A DNA stretch of 64,000 nt from Microglena sp. YARC (GCA_022414725.1 CM039462.1:54558933-54622932), one strand, 5' to 3'; counted from the stretch's first letter, positions 21,014 through 35,200 are shown. The notes: generated by a model from the sequence alone, not told the origin. Numbers and translations: made by a program.

Positions 21014-21679
21014 AAGAGTCATAAAAATACAACAAAACATAATGGACTCAGCGCACATGTTAGGGAAGTTTGAAGACGCGCTGGTGTGTCTGAGAATTTA
21101 TATAGACAAAGAAGAGCCTTACGATCGTGTTCTGAAACCCTTACGACATTGCGTCCCCAACCAAGGTGCGCCGACCCATGTGTTTCTTCCCCTCTTATGA
21201 AAAGAAACACTGAGACCCCTATAATTTCGTCCTTGTATTGTCGGAGAGTTCAGTGTCCCCTACGACTCCAGGAAATCGTCAACTGTATAATCTGTGATGG
21301 ACGATCCTTATGTCAAGTGGGGTCATGGACAGGCGTCACTAAGCAAAGGATGCCGTTCACGTTCCAAGTTTTTGGCCAACACATCTAACGTGCGTTGGAG
21401 CGTCTGGGGGAGCACGTCGTCCTTGAAACCGGCGCATTGTGAGCCCGCAATAATTGCGATATGGGTTCTCGAAGCGACGCGACACTCCGTGTGCTCCTCG
21501 AGAAGAGGAGGGCTTTCCTTTCCTTGCGAATAAAAGCGAATATGTGGCCTGCTCATTGAACTCTGCGATTGCGAAAATTCGGGCGGGGGTTATTGCGCCC
21601 TGTCCAGGCGCACATGGAGCAGCAACCTGCTTACCCCCCCCCCAAAATTAACACTTCCAATGAAACGTATGTTGAAATG

Positions 21680-21740
21680 GTTTAACGCTTGTGCCTGTGC
21701 CTGTGCCTGATCCTGATCCTGATCCTGATCCTGATTCCTG
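21680..21740. repeat. cctgtg/cctgat hexanucleotide repeat
   Basis: About four cctgtg-type then five cctgat-type units. Between 21100 and 24060 no gene is assignable apart from short peptides (e.g. 22408-22680). Confidence 0.7.
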
Positions 21741-23393
21741 GAACAAACAGGCTTCGTTTTTCAACATTTGTGTCATTAAATTTCTTTGCGTAACAATAAC
21801 GAGAGCGAAGTTGTAGACGGTCGAAAGTGTTCTTGAAGTGTCCTTATAGTATCTTTTGTCGCTTTTTCAGCTTGTCCCAGGAAAACGAATCACGTAGAAT
21901 ATAATGATGTACATCAATACCGAGCCGATAGGCCGAGATCAAGCCTGAGAAGAAAATTCTTCCCCACAAAACTCATTACAGGCGTTTCTGTGTTTCCAAA
22001 CACGCCTCCAAGAGTTTCCAGTGGGGAACGAAGGCGTTTCCTGAGAAACTTTTTCTTCCATTTCGTAAAAAGCGTGTTTAAAAATGCATATCCCATTTTT
22101 ATTCAAGCTTACCACACCAATCTCCCTTCACCCACTCATCCTACACATGTTGGGTTATTAAAGTGGTGGTGGTATGCACGCTTCTTGCGATGAAGGAGAC
22201 AGGACAGGGAAACTCTTTTGGGGGAAATTATTCTAGTGAGGGCGAGGTCGTTTCATCTGCAGGTGCGGTGTTGCGTGCTAGAGATCATGTTCTGCCTCGA
22301 TCTCATCCACATGCTACTTCTACGTACTCCAGGGGAATGCGGTTCTCGATCATCCACCGGAAAAAGTTCAGTTGCCGACCGTCGTCTCTATGTTTTCCGA
22401 TCCGTAAGTGAACAGTATTCGGTCGCGCGGCGGGAAGGGTCGAATTGCTGTTTGGAGTAAAGCCTTAAGCTGCCATACGGTATTGTCGCGGTTACAAATT
22501 AGAGGAAGCGATGCTATTGGGCTGTGTATCACCACGTTGTGCGTTTTGGACATAGTTCGTTACAAAAACAGTTTCAATCAACCGAAGAGATATCTTAGAG
22601 GATATCTTTTTGAAACGTCAGTAGAAGAAGCCAAAGCTGTTGCGCAGAAAGACGGTCAACCGATAAGACCAGGCGCATGATGTGCTTTCCGTGTGCCTAA
22701 AAAAGTGGACAACGATTAGCATCAGTATATCTGCTCTAGACATCATGGTGGCTCTTCTCGACTTAGTTACAAAAAACGGAGGTTGCAATTTGTTTTAATG
22801 ACAACTCATATTTACCCTTATGCACATTCACCGGTACTTGATTATTTCAGTCGCAGCAAGAGACCCACCAAATGGCCATGAAACGGAGTCCTTCAATCTT
22901 GTCCATTTGAAGTTCTTCCACACCTCCTCGAAGTGCCTCTGGGATGCGATGGAGACTTCATAGCATCGTACGTGTCATGGTAGAAACGAACTGCAAGACG
23001 AGGGTGGGTGACGAGGGGTGTCGATACAGCAGGGACCCCCTCCTGTGGAGGAGACCGCATGCCCCCGAATGACGTGAGCGAGCGCGCGGTGAGCCCCGAG
23101 ATGACGTATGAGAGACGTCCCCCCGAATGACGTACGAGAGGCCGTCCGCCAACCGATGGACGTTACGAGAGCCGTCGCCACCACCGCCACATACGTATTC
23201 CCGCTATGCGGTGACACACACGAAGGGGACATTAGTGTAAGCGCACCCACCAATTTTATTGGCAGCGCCTCCACAGCTTCCGCACTACCAGATGTTATGC
23301 GGCTGCTGATTGCTCCATCGTACATTTGTTGTTGTGTCTTTTGCATTCATTTTACAATCGTTTGTATTTACCACTTGTTATCAAATTTTATTA

Positions 23394-23682
23394 TTCCGCC
23401 GACTACAGTCGGTGGAAACAGTAAAATGAAACATACAATATTTCTTAAATAAAGTGCGGACACAAACTTTATTAATCCTGCTTCGTCGAAGCAAACATGT
23501 AAAAGCTTCCTTGTACCTGTAATGCGCGGTGTTCCTGCATCCCGGCGGATTTTTTGAAATTTCTACTCAGAAATTTAGAGTCTCCGCCGAACGACTCGCT
23601 ACAGTCGGCCGGAACAGTAAAATGATGTCGGAAGTCACACTGCTCCGACTCTACAGTCGGCGGCGAACAGTAAAATGAAACA
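23394..23682. repeat. Three palindromes followed by aacagtaaaatg
   Basis: ccgccgactacagtcggtgg at 23397, a longer relative at 23583, and ccgactctacagtcggcgg at 23645. Each is followed by (g)aacagtaaaatga. The core cgactacagtcg resembles the transposon's intronic palindrome core cgactatagtcg. Confidence 0.65.
23519..23560 (+). repeat. Diverged TIR-like sequence of the same transposon family
   Basis: taatgcgcggtgttcctgca then tcccggcggattttttgaaa parallels the left TIR and its inner flank (aatgggcgttcctgcttc..cggattttttattttactgaaa). No partner end was found, so it may be a solo or partial relative. Confidence 0.5.
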
Positions 23683-24066
23683 TATATTCAGTGGTAGGAA
23701 GGAGTTTCGTTGTAAGAAAGGATCTGCTGAAGAAGACGGACTTTGCATGCATTTATTGACTCATTGAATTTGTGCAATTAATTCAGTTAGTAATAAATGG
23801 ACAACCGCCAGTATCCATTTAAGAACTTGCGTCCTCAAGAAGCCCCTAAATATTTGTTACACTCCTCCTTTACAGTGCCAGGAATTTCAATGCTATTGAG
23901 CTGTGCTTCGCTAAGGTGAGAAGACTTGCGTCGAATTGAACTATATACCAAACTATACAAAAGACGCAAACGTGTCTGATATGATTTCCTTAGCATTCAG
24001 CAAAACCTCCACTGATAAAAATCATTATGGGTTTTTTGGACCACGTAAGACAAGTAAGAGCGTCTC

Positions 24067-24641
24067 GTGACGATGAAGTATGAGCGTCTCAGAAACAGTA
24101 TGACCATAAAACTTCAAAACGACATTCCCGATAAATGGTATTCCGTCGTTCTGGGTGTGGATCCTGTAGGAGCACATCGTACAGTCACGTTCTGGCAGAC
24201 GACAAAAGCCAAGACATGGAAAGCTTACACGCGGAGCTTTTTACCACAAGTCTGTGAGTCAAGAAACAGAAAAAAAACAGCAAGAAAAACGTTTTCTCAG
24301 ACATGATTCCTAGATGGGAGTCTCCGTGAAATGGCAGCAGCGTTGAGTACATCCCAGGAGGATGGATATCTCCGGCTTACTTGAAAAAATTACGCTACGT
24401 TTTCCGACGAGTGGTGCGAGATGACTCCGTCGCAGAGAATCCCGAGGACAACTTTCAGAGACGGTACATTGGCAAGCGCCAAGGGCTATGGACCTCATTT
24501 TGGCAGGGAATCAAGCCGCAACATGAAGTTGGATCATCCTTGACCTGCAGGTTCGCGTTAGCATTACATTCGGAGACGCAATTGTGGGACACCCTACCGG
24601 TGACCTTGAACCCAATGGGTAGATCAGCTAAAGGCGAGTAG
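24067..24641 (+). pseudogene. Unknown ORF fragments at end of viral segment
   Basis: MTMKYERLRNSMTIKLQNDI..TFWQTTKAKTWKAYTRSFLP (24067-24306) and, after a frame break, YLKKLRYVFRRVVRDDSVAE..RRYIGKRQGLWTSFWQGI (24381-24641). Basic, Trp-rich; the two may form one protein. No family recognised. Confidence 0.3.
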
Positions 24642-24865
24642 CAATATTTTGCCCTGTCATCTCTGTATTTCAGCATTACAGCTGGCCCAAAGAAACAAGG
24701 AAGCCTGCTGACAAACCCAGGTGGGTCGGTCGGTTTAGCGCCTCACGCTCGCCTCGATGGAAACTGTGGTTTTGGGGCGAGGCGAGGGGAAACACAGAAT
24801 GCCCTCAGGTCGCTCTCTCCCTCCATCCACGTTGTCAGAAGCAGAAGAAGGGTTCTTGCCGTCAT

Positions 24866-25865
24866 NNNNNNNNNNNNNNNNNNNNNNNNNNNNNNNNNNN
24901 NNNNNNNNNNNNNNNNNNNNNNNNNNNNNNNNNNNNNNNNNNNNNNNNNNNNNNNNNNNNNNNNNNNNNNNNNNNNNNNNNNNNNNNNNNNNNNNNNNNN
25001 NNNNNNNNNNNNNNNNNNNNNNNNNNNNNNNNNNNNNNNNNNNNNNNNNNNNNNNNNNNNNNNNNNNNNNNNNNNNNNNNNNNNNNNNNNNNNNNNNNNN
25101 NNNNNNNNNNNNNNNNNNNNNNNNNNNNNNNNNNNNNNNNNNNNNNNNNNNNNNNNNNNNNNNNNNNNNNNNNNNNNNNNNNNNNNNNNNNNNNNNNNNN
25201 NNNNNNNNNNNNNNNNNNNNNNNNNNNNNNNNNNNNNNNNNNNNNNNNNNNNNNNNNNNNNNNNNNNNNNNNNNNNNNNNNNNNNNNNNNNNNNNNNNNN
25301 NNNNNNNNNNNNNNNNNNNNNNNNNNNNNNNNNNNNNNNNNNNNNNNNNNNNNNNNNNNNNNNNNNNNNNNNNNNNNNNNNNNNNNNNNNNNNNNNNNNN
25401 NNNNNNNNNNNNNNNNNNNNNNNNNNNNNNNNNNNNNNNNNNNNNNNNNNNNNNNNNNNNNNNNNNNNNNNNNNNNNNNNNNNNNNNNNNNNNNNNNNNN
25501 NNNNNNNNNNNNNNNNNNNNNNNNNNNNNNNNNNNNNNNNNNNNNNNNNNNNNNNNNNNNNNNNNNNNNNNNNNNNNNNNNNNNNNNNNNNNNNNNNNNN
25601 NNNNNNNNNNNNNNNNNNNNNNNNNNNNNNNNNNNNNNNNNNNNNNNNNNNNNNNNNNNNNNNNNNNNNNNNNNNNNNNNNNNNNNNNNNNNNNNNNNNN
25701 NNNNNNNNNNNNNNNNNNNNNNNNNNNNNNNNNNNNNNNNNNNNNNNNNNNNNNNNNNNNNNNNNNNNNNNNNNNNNNNNNNNNNNNNNNNNNNNNNNNN
25801 NNNNNNNNNNNNNNNNNNNNNNNNNNNNNNNNNNNNNNNNNNNNNNNNNNNNNNNNNNNNNNNNN
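24866..25865. other. Assembly gap of exactly 1000 N
   Basis: The exact round size means the true length is unknown. Sequence resumes inside transposon copy 2, at the place matching about 3131 of copy 1, so the copy 2 left TIR is not visible. Confidence 0.99.
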
Positions 25866-28800
25866 GTATTGGAATACAAAATCCAATTGTAGAGGACAGT
25901 TAAGAGGAAGGTGAAACTGTTACAAAGTCTTGAACGCATTGCTTCAAATTATTTTATCTCACCTAATCATATCAACTCATACTAGTTCAGAAATACAACT
26001 TATTTACTCTCAAAAATAAACTGTACGACTCCGAAAAATCTGGTTACTTTATGGTGTACCCATAATTTTATAACGTCACAACTCATGAACTTATGTGTAC
26101 CTTATATCAAGTCTAAGACACCTAGAATAACTCCCTAAACTCAGGACCTTATTATTCATTGTTTCTACCTTCATAAGTTCGATTAATGAACATACACAAT
26201 TTAAATCCTGAAAATCTGCAACCTCATCCTTAGAATCCTGAGATCACTCAAAGATGTTTGTTGGATGGTGCTTAACATAGTACATCGTGATAACTTGTGC
26301 ACAATGCTAATGTATGAACGTGCTGCTCAACAAGTGCCATTGCGTGCTAACATTCTGCATAGTGCTGACAGATCTGTGCTAACTGACTGTCTTGGCTTTG
26401 GGAATCTCATGTTGGCACCTGAAAGACCCACGAGGCGCTTATCATCTAACTTCTGGTCCTCATGCAGCCCTTTTACTGTTCCTTGCACTGATGCGGCTTT
26501 CCAGAACCTTTCTACCTGCAGGCTTCAAACTCAGTCGGCCATGGGCAGATCTGCGGTCTTTCTTCTCGCTCGATAGCCTGGGACAGCTCGTACTCTAGCT
26601 TTCTGATTCTATGTTCCTACTGGGCCTCAGCAGGGTTTTTGTTTCGCGAAACTTCTGTGTCAATGTCGTTCCTGACAGTACCGCGCGTCTCACCCTTGTT
26701 TCATCATCGGCGATCAGTACTATAGATGCTTCGAGACGTGATAGATAGGCCTGCTCCGTTTTGCAAACATGTTCAAACCGCCATGCACAGCCTCCAAGTT
26801 CTGAGTGATTACAGTCCAAGCCAAATGGGCGTTCCGTCCTTCTAGCACAAGCCGCTAGCTGCCCGAGGGCATCGCCAGCTTGACAATGCACATCACATAG
26901 TGCCATCGGAGCTAAGCTCTGCGCGCTACAAGTGACGTGAAAGTTCGCCGAATATTCTTCTGCGGTTTATGCGCTAACTTGTTTGGGACTATACGAGTCC
27001 ATGCCGCTTGAATGTTCGGGGTTCCTAGATGGCACTTCTGTGCGTCAATAGGCTCGGTAGTAAGATCCGTCGAATGGCACGCGGCAAGCCGAATGAAAGA
27101 AATGAGAGACTTTCGAGGACGGGCCGCTTGTCCCGCACCTTGATGCAAGATCCGCAGAGATGGCGATGCTGGTGGAAGTGGTCTTGACAGTCTGTGCCCC
27201 ATGGTTAAGTGGGAAGGCGAATGTCACCACGCGCGTTCTCTGGAAAAGCCACAAGGGAACCGTGCTGCCGTTCCTCTGTTTGTGTACTCACGACACATGG
27301 CACACGTGAGAGCAAACTTCCGATTCTGGCCTGCTAAGTTCCGCAGCATGGTCGATCACATCAGTCGAACTGCCAAGTAGGTCCTTCCATTCGACGAGCC
27401 ACACGGTTCCCTTTTCACGCCAGGAGACTAGGGGTTCGATGAGTCGACCAAGTCGATCAGTTTGCCAGGCACCTGCAAGAGTGAAACGATAATAGTTGTA
27501 CAAGGTCAGTGTAGATATTTGTGTGTTGGAAGACGAAGTTTGACAACCGTTGATGCTCCCGACGTGTGATCCGGAAGCGATTATGCTGTAAGGATTTCTT
27601 GAGATGGATGAAAAGGACAATGTAACATATCCTTCCCGATTTGATCGGGTTAGCGTCAACTTTTCACTTGTAGTGCTATTCTATTTTAAACAGTTTACGT
27701 CACCTTATCGGATTTCATCCACACATGGAATGTTTTGCGCCTTCATGGTATGTAACAGGTGCAGGTCGCTGATTTAGCCTGGGTTCTCTTGCTGACCCGA
27801 CACGGCTCCAATCTGGTTGGCTCAGCGTCGCATGTTAACACTTGCGCTTGTGAGCTGCCGGACATCAGGTGCTGTGATTTACATTCGTGTCCACCATATC
27901 GTAGAGGACGGAAAAACTGCGTTCGTGCACAGGCTCTCCCCTTTCTTGCACGACTGGCAAATTTCAGGACTTTATCTGTCGCAGATGACTAGAACAAACC
28001 TCCGTTCTGTAGGCTTCATACTCATTTCGGTATCCTTCTATGGCGGCTGGTAGGCGGGCGGTGTCCGGTCTTTCTCGGTCGGTCTCTCTGTTTGCGTTTC
28101 TCTGTCGCTGCTCATCTTTCCTCCGCCTTGTTAAGTGCCATGACGAGGAAAACCCAACGACTCCTCCTGTATGGTGGTTCAACGCATCGAGATGGATACT
28201 GCGAGGCGGAATGGGGGTGTGCGAAAAGCAGTTCACGGCAGGCGACCTTCGAGGAACTTTGGACATATCATCACAGACTTGGTTGTTGGAGGCCATCTGT
28301 CGCCTTGGGTACTTCCTTGGTCAGTGCTGAACTAGCAAACTTCATGTCGTCAATGCTTAGGCGGCCAGTGGGGTACTGAGTAATCTGTGCTGGTTTTTTT
28401 TGCTGGACCGCCTTGTCTCTGATCACAGTTAAAACCACCTGTCGAGAAAGCTGGCTTTTTAGCGCGTTCCTTGTCTGTCGCGAAACTCAGCAGACCTCCC
28501 ACTTGCTGTGACTCTCGGTGATGGTTAGCTTGGGCATCAAAACTTCATCCCTATGTGGTGGTATACCATACGAATCCCGTTTCTCTGGGCGGTATAGTCC
28601 CTCAGTGTCCACGCCTGATGGAGAGACGCTGATGTGCGGGGAACTCGAAGCATCGGATCGAATGCCCCCGATCAAGATTTCAGAAGCTGCCTTGCTGCTG
28701 GGCGATGTACACCCAAGCCTGAAGGGGTTTGTTGGTAACCGGGCGGGCATTCCGCGTTATTGCCCAAAGAAGGCGTGCATGTGTGCGTGAAGCGCCTTTG

Positions 28801-30879
28801 CCTCAAGGTCAAGCGGCGACCAGAATTGTAGGCGTAACTTCAAGTCCGTCACGAAAGGACACAGGGCGAGACAGTTTGTGTTGCTTGAGAAGCCTGTCGA
28901 TGATTGTAGATGACGAAGACGCCGCTGACACTTTCTGTCTGTAATGAACCAACGAAGCCTTGTATGCCGATGCAAACGTCTGCGAATTAAAAGAGTTTTC
29001 TTGTCGATGATAACGATCATACTTAGGAAGCAATCTACCGATCATTAATCTGCAGCCATCATCCATATGCAAGAAGGGATTCGCCCGTCAATAACTAGAT
29101 ATGGCACACGCACAGTTTTCCCGATCTTATACTCGGCAGCATTGTCCCAAAGCGCGAGAAGTGAATTTATGTCAATAACGAGACATTGGCACACCCACAG
29201 TCCTCCGATCATACTCCGGAAGCATCGTCCAATGCGAGAAGTGAATCGCTGTCAATAACGAAAAATTGCACACCACCGTACTTCATCACAATCATCCCGA
29301 TCATGTCTGAAAATAACTTAATATACAACATGAACCTACCGCTGGTAGTGAACGCGACATTGTCCACTTCGTCCTTGATCTTGATAAGCTTCATACTCGT
29401 GGACATACAAGTCGTCGGTCACGGACTTCAGGGAAGAACTTCAGCTCTCCAGGTGGCAGCTTCTATGTCCTCAACGAGGACCCCGACCTCATCTTGTCTC
29501 TTAGCCTTTTCCTTAGCCCTTTTCCCCATGGGATCCAGGTGCAGCTTCCTCGTCGTCCCCTCACTCTTCTCTCTCATCGTTTGGCGAAGCGGAGGCTTCC
29601 ACGTTCTGTAGGCGCTCAACAAGGTGGTCGGCGCCGATCTTTCTCCCGTCGTCCATGGAGGACATGATCAGGATAAGCCTTCCTGTTAGGACTCTTCGTC
29701 CAAGCTCACGACTTTGAAGCGTGGCACATCTGAGTGGCACCCCCCTGGCTAGCAAACAGACCTTCGTCAACTTCTCGTCCCGGTGACACACAGAGTTTTA
29801 AGTTGTTGTACTGGTCTGACTGGATGCCCCTTCTCAGTCCGAGCGGGACAGCCTCCTGAAGGTACAATTCACGCCACCAGGATAGGTAGAAACCAAAATG
29901 GCTGAGAGTCGTATCCCTCAGTCGGACTGGCGAGCTATGTGTTGTCCAAAAGGGAAAAGGAGGCGTAGCGTTCTGAAGCTTCTCGTCGTACGTGGCACCT
30001 CCACCTTCTGAAACCGGTACACGAAGCTAATTGGCAAGAGGATTTCACCATGGGCGGTCTTGCTGGCCCACTTGATGAGAGGCTTTGGGAGCTGTGGTAC
30101 CCTCCGATGATCCATGGCTCGCCAACTCCCCTTCACATTGGAATTGGTTGGTGTTGGGAAGACGTCTTGCTTTTCTGCTCTTTGCTGGCTTGTAGTTTGT
30201 AATGGATCAGATTTTTGTTTTTGAACGTCTGTTTCAGCCTGCTTGGATCAATATTGAGCCCAACCTGGAGATACATTCTCAGGTCCTTGCTGATGTCCAT
30301 GAACAATACCTTCCCAGGTGCCATTGTGGTTTTCAAAAAATTGGCGAGGAGTTGATCGACTCGAACATGGGTCCATACACACGGATTTCTTGACAGGTAG
30401 CTTTGGGGAGGGAGGAACTTCGTGCAGTAATGAATGCTCTCCACCAAAATGCTTGTCGGCGTTCAGGAACAGCCTTAGCCTTAGCCAAATACCTTCGATG
30501 TTTCCAATGCTTGTCCCTTTCTTCTCTCCTGCCGGTGATCTCTTCGCTTTCCACATATCCTAGTCTTCTTCTGAGAACCAGGCTGATCGCGACCTCTTTT
30601 CTTAGGAGCGGTTTTGGGTTCATCGTCGTCAGATGGCCGCGGCATGGTGGGTGTCGACAGAACTTCTTGAGTTCAAGTCTGATCGACCTCCTCCAAGGAA
30701 TGAATCTTGGTGTTCGGGGTACAGGAGTTTGTTTCCTTGCGTGCTTGGTGCATTGTCTGCAGCTGCGGCAGCACGCTTGCCTTTGCCCCTCGTGTCCAGC
30801 AGGGTTCTTCTTGGGATCAAGCAAATCTGAAGGGTTTGATAAAACATATTTTGACTATAGTGAGGGGTCAGAACATTGA

Positions 30880-32175
30880 ACATCCAGTGTTATCGGTCTG
30901 TTCCCGACTGATATGGTCGGGAGCATTGACATAGTTGATTACAGAAAGATTGCGGAATATTAAACATTGAATATCCAGGTGTCCTGCCGATTATTACTCG
31001 GGAGCATAGACATAGTTGATTGGTAAACTATTGCGGCAGATTGAAGATTGGACATCAAGTGTCCTGCCGTTATCTATACTCGGGAGCATCTGACATACTT
31101 GACTTAGTGAGTGGATTGCGGTAGTTTGAGCATTGAACATCTAGTTGTCCTCCCGATATAATCGGGGAGCATTCGACTTAGTTGATTAGATAAAGATTGA
31201 GGAAGATTGAACATTTGAACATCCGATGTCCTCCCGACTGATACTACGGGAGCTTTGACATAGGTTCATTGGTAAATTTATGCGGAAGATTGAAAGATTG
31301 AACATCCAGTGTCCTGCGATTATACTCGGGAGCATTGACATACTTGATTAGTGACATGATTGCGGAAGTTTGAGCAGGATTGAACATCCAGTGTGCCTGC
31401 CGAGTTATACTCGGGAGAGTTGACATTACTTGATGATATGTGAATGATTGCGGTAGTTTGAGCATTGAGAACATCAGCGCGTGTCCTCCACTATAATCGG
31501 GAGCAGATTGATTAGTTGATTAGAAAAAGATTGCGGAAGATTGAACATTGTTAACATCCGATGTCCTCACACGACTATAATCGGGGGCATTGACTTAGTT
31601 TGTTTGATTAGTAAATCATTATCTGCGGAAGATTGGAAGATTGAACATCCAGTGTTCCTGCGCGATCATACTCGGGAGCATTGACATACTTGTTTAAGTG
31701 AGTGATTGCGGAAGTTTGAGCATTGAACATCCAGTTGTCCTCCCGACTATAATCGGGAGCATTGACTAGTTGATTAGATAAATTGCGGAAGATTGAACAT
31801 TGATCATCCCGATGTCCTCCGGAGCTATAATCGGGGAGCTTTGACATAGTTGATTGGTAAAAATATTGCGGAAGATTGAAGATTGAACATGTTCCAGTGT
31901 CCTGGCCGATTATATCTCGTGGAGCATTAGGACATAGTTGATTTGGTAATTTATTGCTGCAGATTGAGCATTGAACATCCAGATTCCTGCCGATTATGAC
32001 TCGGGAGCATTGACATACTGGTTGATTAGGTGAATGATTGCGGAAGTTTGAGCATTGAACATCCAGTGTCCTCCCGACTAATAATCGGGTAAGCATTGAC
32101 TTAGTTGATTAGATAAGATTGCGGGAAGTAGATTGACATCGGACATCCGATGTCTCTCCCGACTATAATCGGAAC
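30880..32175 (-). repeat. Palindromic array in copy 2 gene A intron 4
   Basis: Same order of about 15 units as 7685-8905, with scattered indels. The unit order is preserved, so this is a copy and not independent expansion. Confidence 0.85.
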
Positions 32176-32892
32176 GCCGGTCCGTATCCCTAAGGAGGAC
32201 GTATTCGAAAATCAGTGACGCGCGTGTTTAAGCTTGATGCGATCGACATGTACTACGATGCAGGGAACAGACTTGACTGCAATGGTTCATCACGCTCAAC
32301 GAGTGATCGATTGGCGACAAGGAGATAACAACAAAACGCCCCAAGGAGGACCGAAGTCCTCCCGACTAAACCGGAACGCCCAAGGAGGACGGTATTTCAA
32401 AATCAGTGACGCGCGTGTTTAAAGTTGATGCGATCGACGGTATGAATACGATCTGCAGGGAATAGACTTGACTGCAATGGTTCATCATCACGCTGAATGA
32501 GTGATTGATTGCGAAAGGGAGATAACAATTTGAATAGCGATGACTTACAAGTTGTCGGCGATTCTGCCCTCTTCGTTGATTGTAGTGGGCTTGATCTCGT
32601 CGCTTCCTTCCTGCCTTCTTCGCGGAGCCTGAAGGAAATGGAAAGAGTGCGGAAGTTTACGCAATATCCTATCGAATTTGAAAGCGGCAGTTGGGTCAGG
32701 ACACAATGGTTGTTTCGAACGGTGTACATCTCACAGCGTACGTAATATTCAAAATGTACCTGTCGATTTGAAAATTTCAACCTGAGCCGTGGTGCACCAG
32801 TACAAGTCCCGTTCGATTGCTCTCTTACCGGCGTCAAGGTGAAGGCTCTTTTTGTAAAGATCTCGAGGTGACGCTCCTGTCGCCAGGACCAA

Positions 32893-32987
32893 AGAAAGAT
32901 ATAACAAAATAATAAATCTAAAAGATTAATATATATATAAAAATATCGAATTAGATATAGAAACTATAAATGATGCCTTAGAAATCG
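32893..32987. other. AT-rich 95-bp insertion unique to copy 2
   Basis: aaagatataacaaaataata.. interrupts gene A exon 3 at the site matching about 9593 of copy 1. It is nearly pure A/T, unlike the surroundings, with no target duplication. Probably a read chimera or assembly insert. Confidence 0.5.
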
Positions 32988-33494
32988 TTTCCCGCGGCTT
33001 TCCTTCGCATGTCTCAACCCACCGCTTCTTACTTTCCACCAGGTCTTTGTCGGCGATAAAATCCGCCCTTGCTGACGCTAACAGAAGGGCCGCGCATTTT
33101 ATAACACCGGATGAAGTAGAGCGAGAATGTGAACTGGTATGCTTGATAGGGCTCCAGACATGGGCCTCCGAACGCTAGTAACTTCATCTGGGCTGGCTTG
33201 GATCCCGGCAAGGGTGAGTGTCGACCAGAAAGCATCAGCTCCACGACATTGGCCTGCATTCTGCCGCGAAACCTCAACCAGTGAGTTGTAGCCGTAGCGT
33301 GCAAATTGAAGGCTGGTCCACCAGCAACGACTTCAATGTTCATTGGCTCTTGGCGCGCCTTGGTCCATTCTTCCATGACACCGCATCCCAAAACTCTGCT
33401 CACCCGCGTTGACTTTTACTTCCACGGTACCGAGTCATCGTGGACGCTGCGTAAGACAAATAGGTTGGTAGAGGCATATGTTCAGATTATGTAG

Positions 33495-35200
33495 AGAAAA
33501 AACCACAGTCCTCCGATCGTAGTCGGGAGCATTGACAAACCCAACGAGAGAATGATACAGAAAACATGTACTCGGCATAACACACAGTCCTCCGATCGTA
33601 GTCGGGAGCATTGACAAACCCAACGAGAGAATGATACAGAAAACATGTACTCGGCATACACACAGTCCCTCCCGATCATAATCGGGAGCATTGACAGTAT
33701 AGGCTAACCCAACGCGCGAATGATACAGAAAACATGTACTCGGCATACACACAGTCTGCTCACCGATCATAATCGGGAGCATTGACAAACCCAACGGAAA
33801 GAGCGAATGATACAGAAAACATGTACTCGCATACACACAGTCCTCTCCGATGCATAATCGGGAGCATTGACAAACCCAACGCGCGAATGATACTGAAAAC
33901 ATGTACATCGGAATACACACAGTCCTCCCGATCATAATCGGGAAGCATTTGACAAACCCAACGAGCGAATGATACAGAAACATGTACTCGGCATACACAC
34001 AGTCCTGCCCGATCATAATCGGGAGCATTGACAAACCCAACGAGAGAATGATACAGAAAACATGTACTCGGCATACACACAGTCTCCCGATCGTAGTCGG
34101 GAGCATTGACAAACGTCCAACGCGCGAATGATACTGAAAACAATGTACTCGAAATACACACAGTCCTCCCGATCATAATCGGGAGCCATTGACAAACCCA
34201 ACGAGCGAATGATACAGAAAACATGTACTTCGGCATACACACAGTCCTCCCGATCATAATCGGGAGCATTGGACAAACCCAACGCGCGAATGATACAGAA
34301 AACATGAACTCGGAATACACACAGTCCTCCCGATCATATAATCGGGAGCATTGACAAACCCAACGCGCGAATGATTCAAAAAAAACATGTACTCGGGAAA
34401 TACGCACAGTCCTCCTGATCGTAGTCGGGAGCATTGACAAACCCAACGGAGAGAATGATAACAAGAAAACATGTACTCGGCATACACACAGTCTCTCCGA
34501 TCGTTGTCGGAGCATTGACAAACCCAACGCGCGAATGATACAGAAAACATGAACTCGGAATACTACACAGTCCTCGCCGATCATAATCGGGAGCATTGAC
34601 AAACCAAACGAGCGAATGATTCAAAAAACATGTACTCGGAATGGGACGCACAGTCCTCCCGATCGTAGTCGGGAGCAATTTGACAAACCCAACGAGAGAA
34701 TGATACAGAAAACATGTACTCCGGCATACACACAGTCCCTCCTCGATCATAATCGGGAGGCATTGACAAACCCAACGCGCGAATGATACTGAAACATGTA
34801 TCTCGGAATACACACAGTCCTCCCGATCATTATCGGGAGCATTGACAAACCAACGAGCGAATGATAACAGAAAACATGTAACTCGGCATAATACACAGTC
34901 CTCCCGATCATAATCGGGAGGCATTGACAAACCCAACGAAGATAATGATACAGAAAACATGTACTCGGCATACACACAGTCCTCCCGATCATATAATCGG
35001 GAGCATTGACAAACCCAACGCGCGAATGATACAGAAAACATGAACTCGGGAATACACACAGTCCTCCGATCATAATTCGGGAGAATGTGACACCAAACGA
35101 GCGAATGATTCAAAAACATGTACTCGGAAAACGCACAGTCCTCCCGATCATAATCGGGAGCATTGACAAATCCAACAAGAGAATGATACAGAAAACATGT
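33495..35200 (-). repeat. Palindromic 79-bp array in copy 2 gene A intron 1
   Basis: About 20 units collinear with 10100-11770, noisy. The variant order (acgag/acgcg, centre variants) matches copy 1. Confidence 0.9.

Larger units (their letters stand above)
17187..24865. other. Giant-virus-like segment with broken frames
   Basis: Unlike the transposon or the retroelements: short overlapping open frames on both strands, no introns recognised, and one clear helicase signature (19829-20365). Many frames break after 50-100 codons while the peptide sense continues in another frame, as expected from uncorrected long-read indels or pseudogenisation. I read it as endogenous nucleocytoplasmic large DNA virus sequence, or a read from such a locus. 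It starts directly at the transposon's right TIR and ends at the gap. Confidence 0.5.

Noticed and set aside
24735..25939. Long open frames of 380-400 codons across 24.7-25.9 kb
   Set aside because: They run through the 1000-N gap and are meaningless.
32893..32987. Organellar DNA insertion
   Set aside because: Pure A/T composition suggests it, but it is too short to assign and is in an error-rich stretch.
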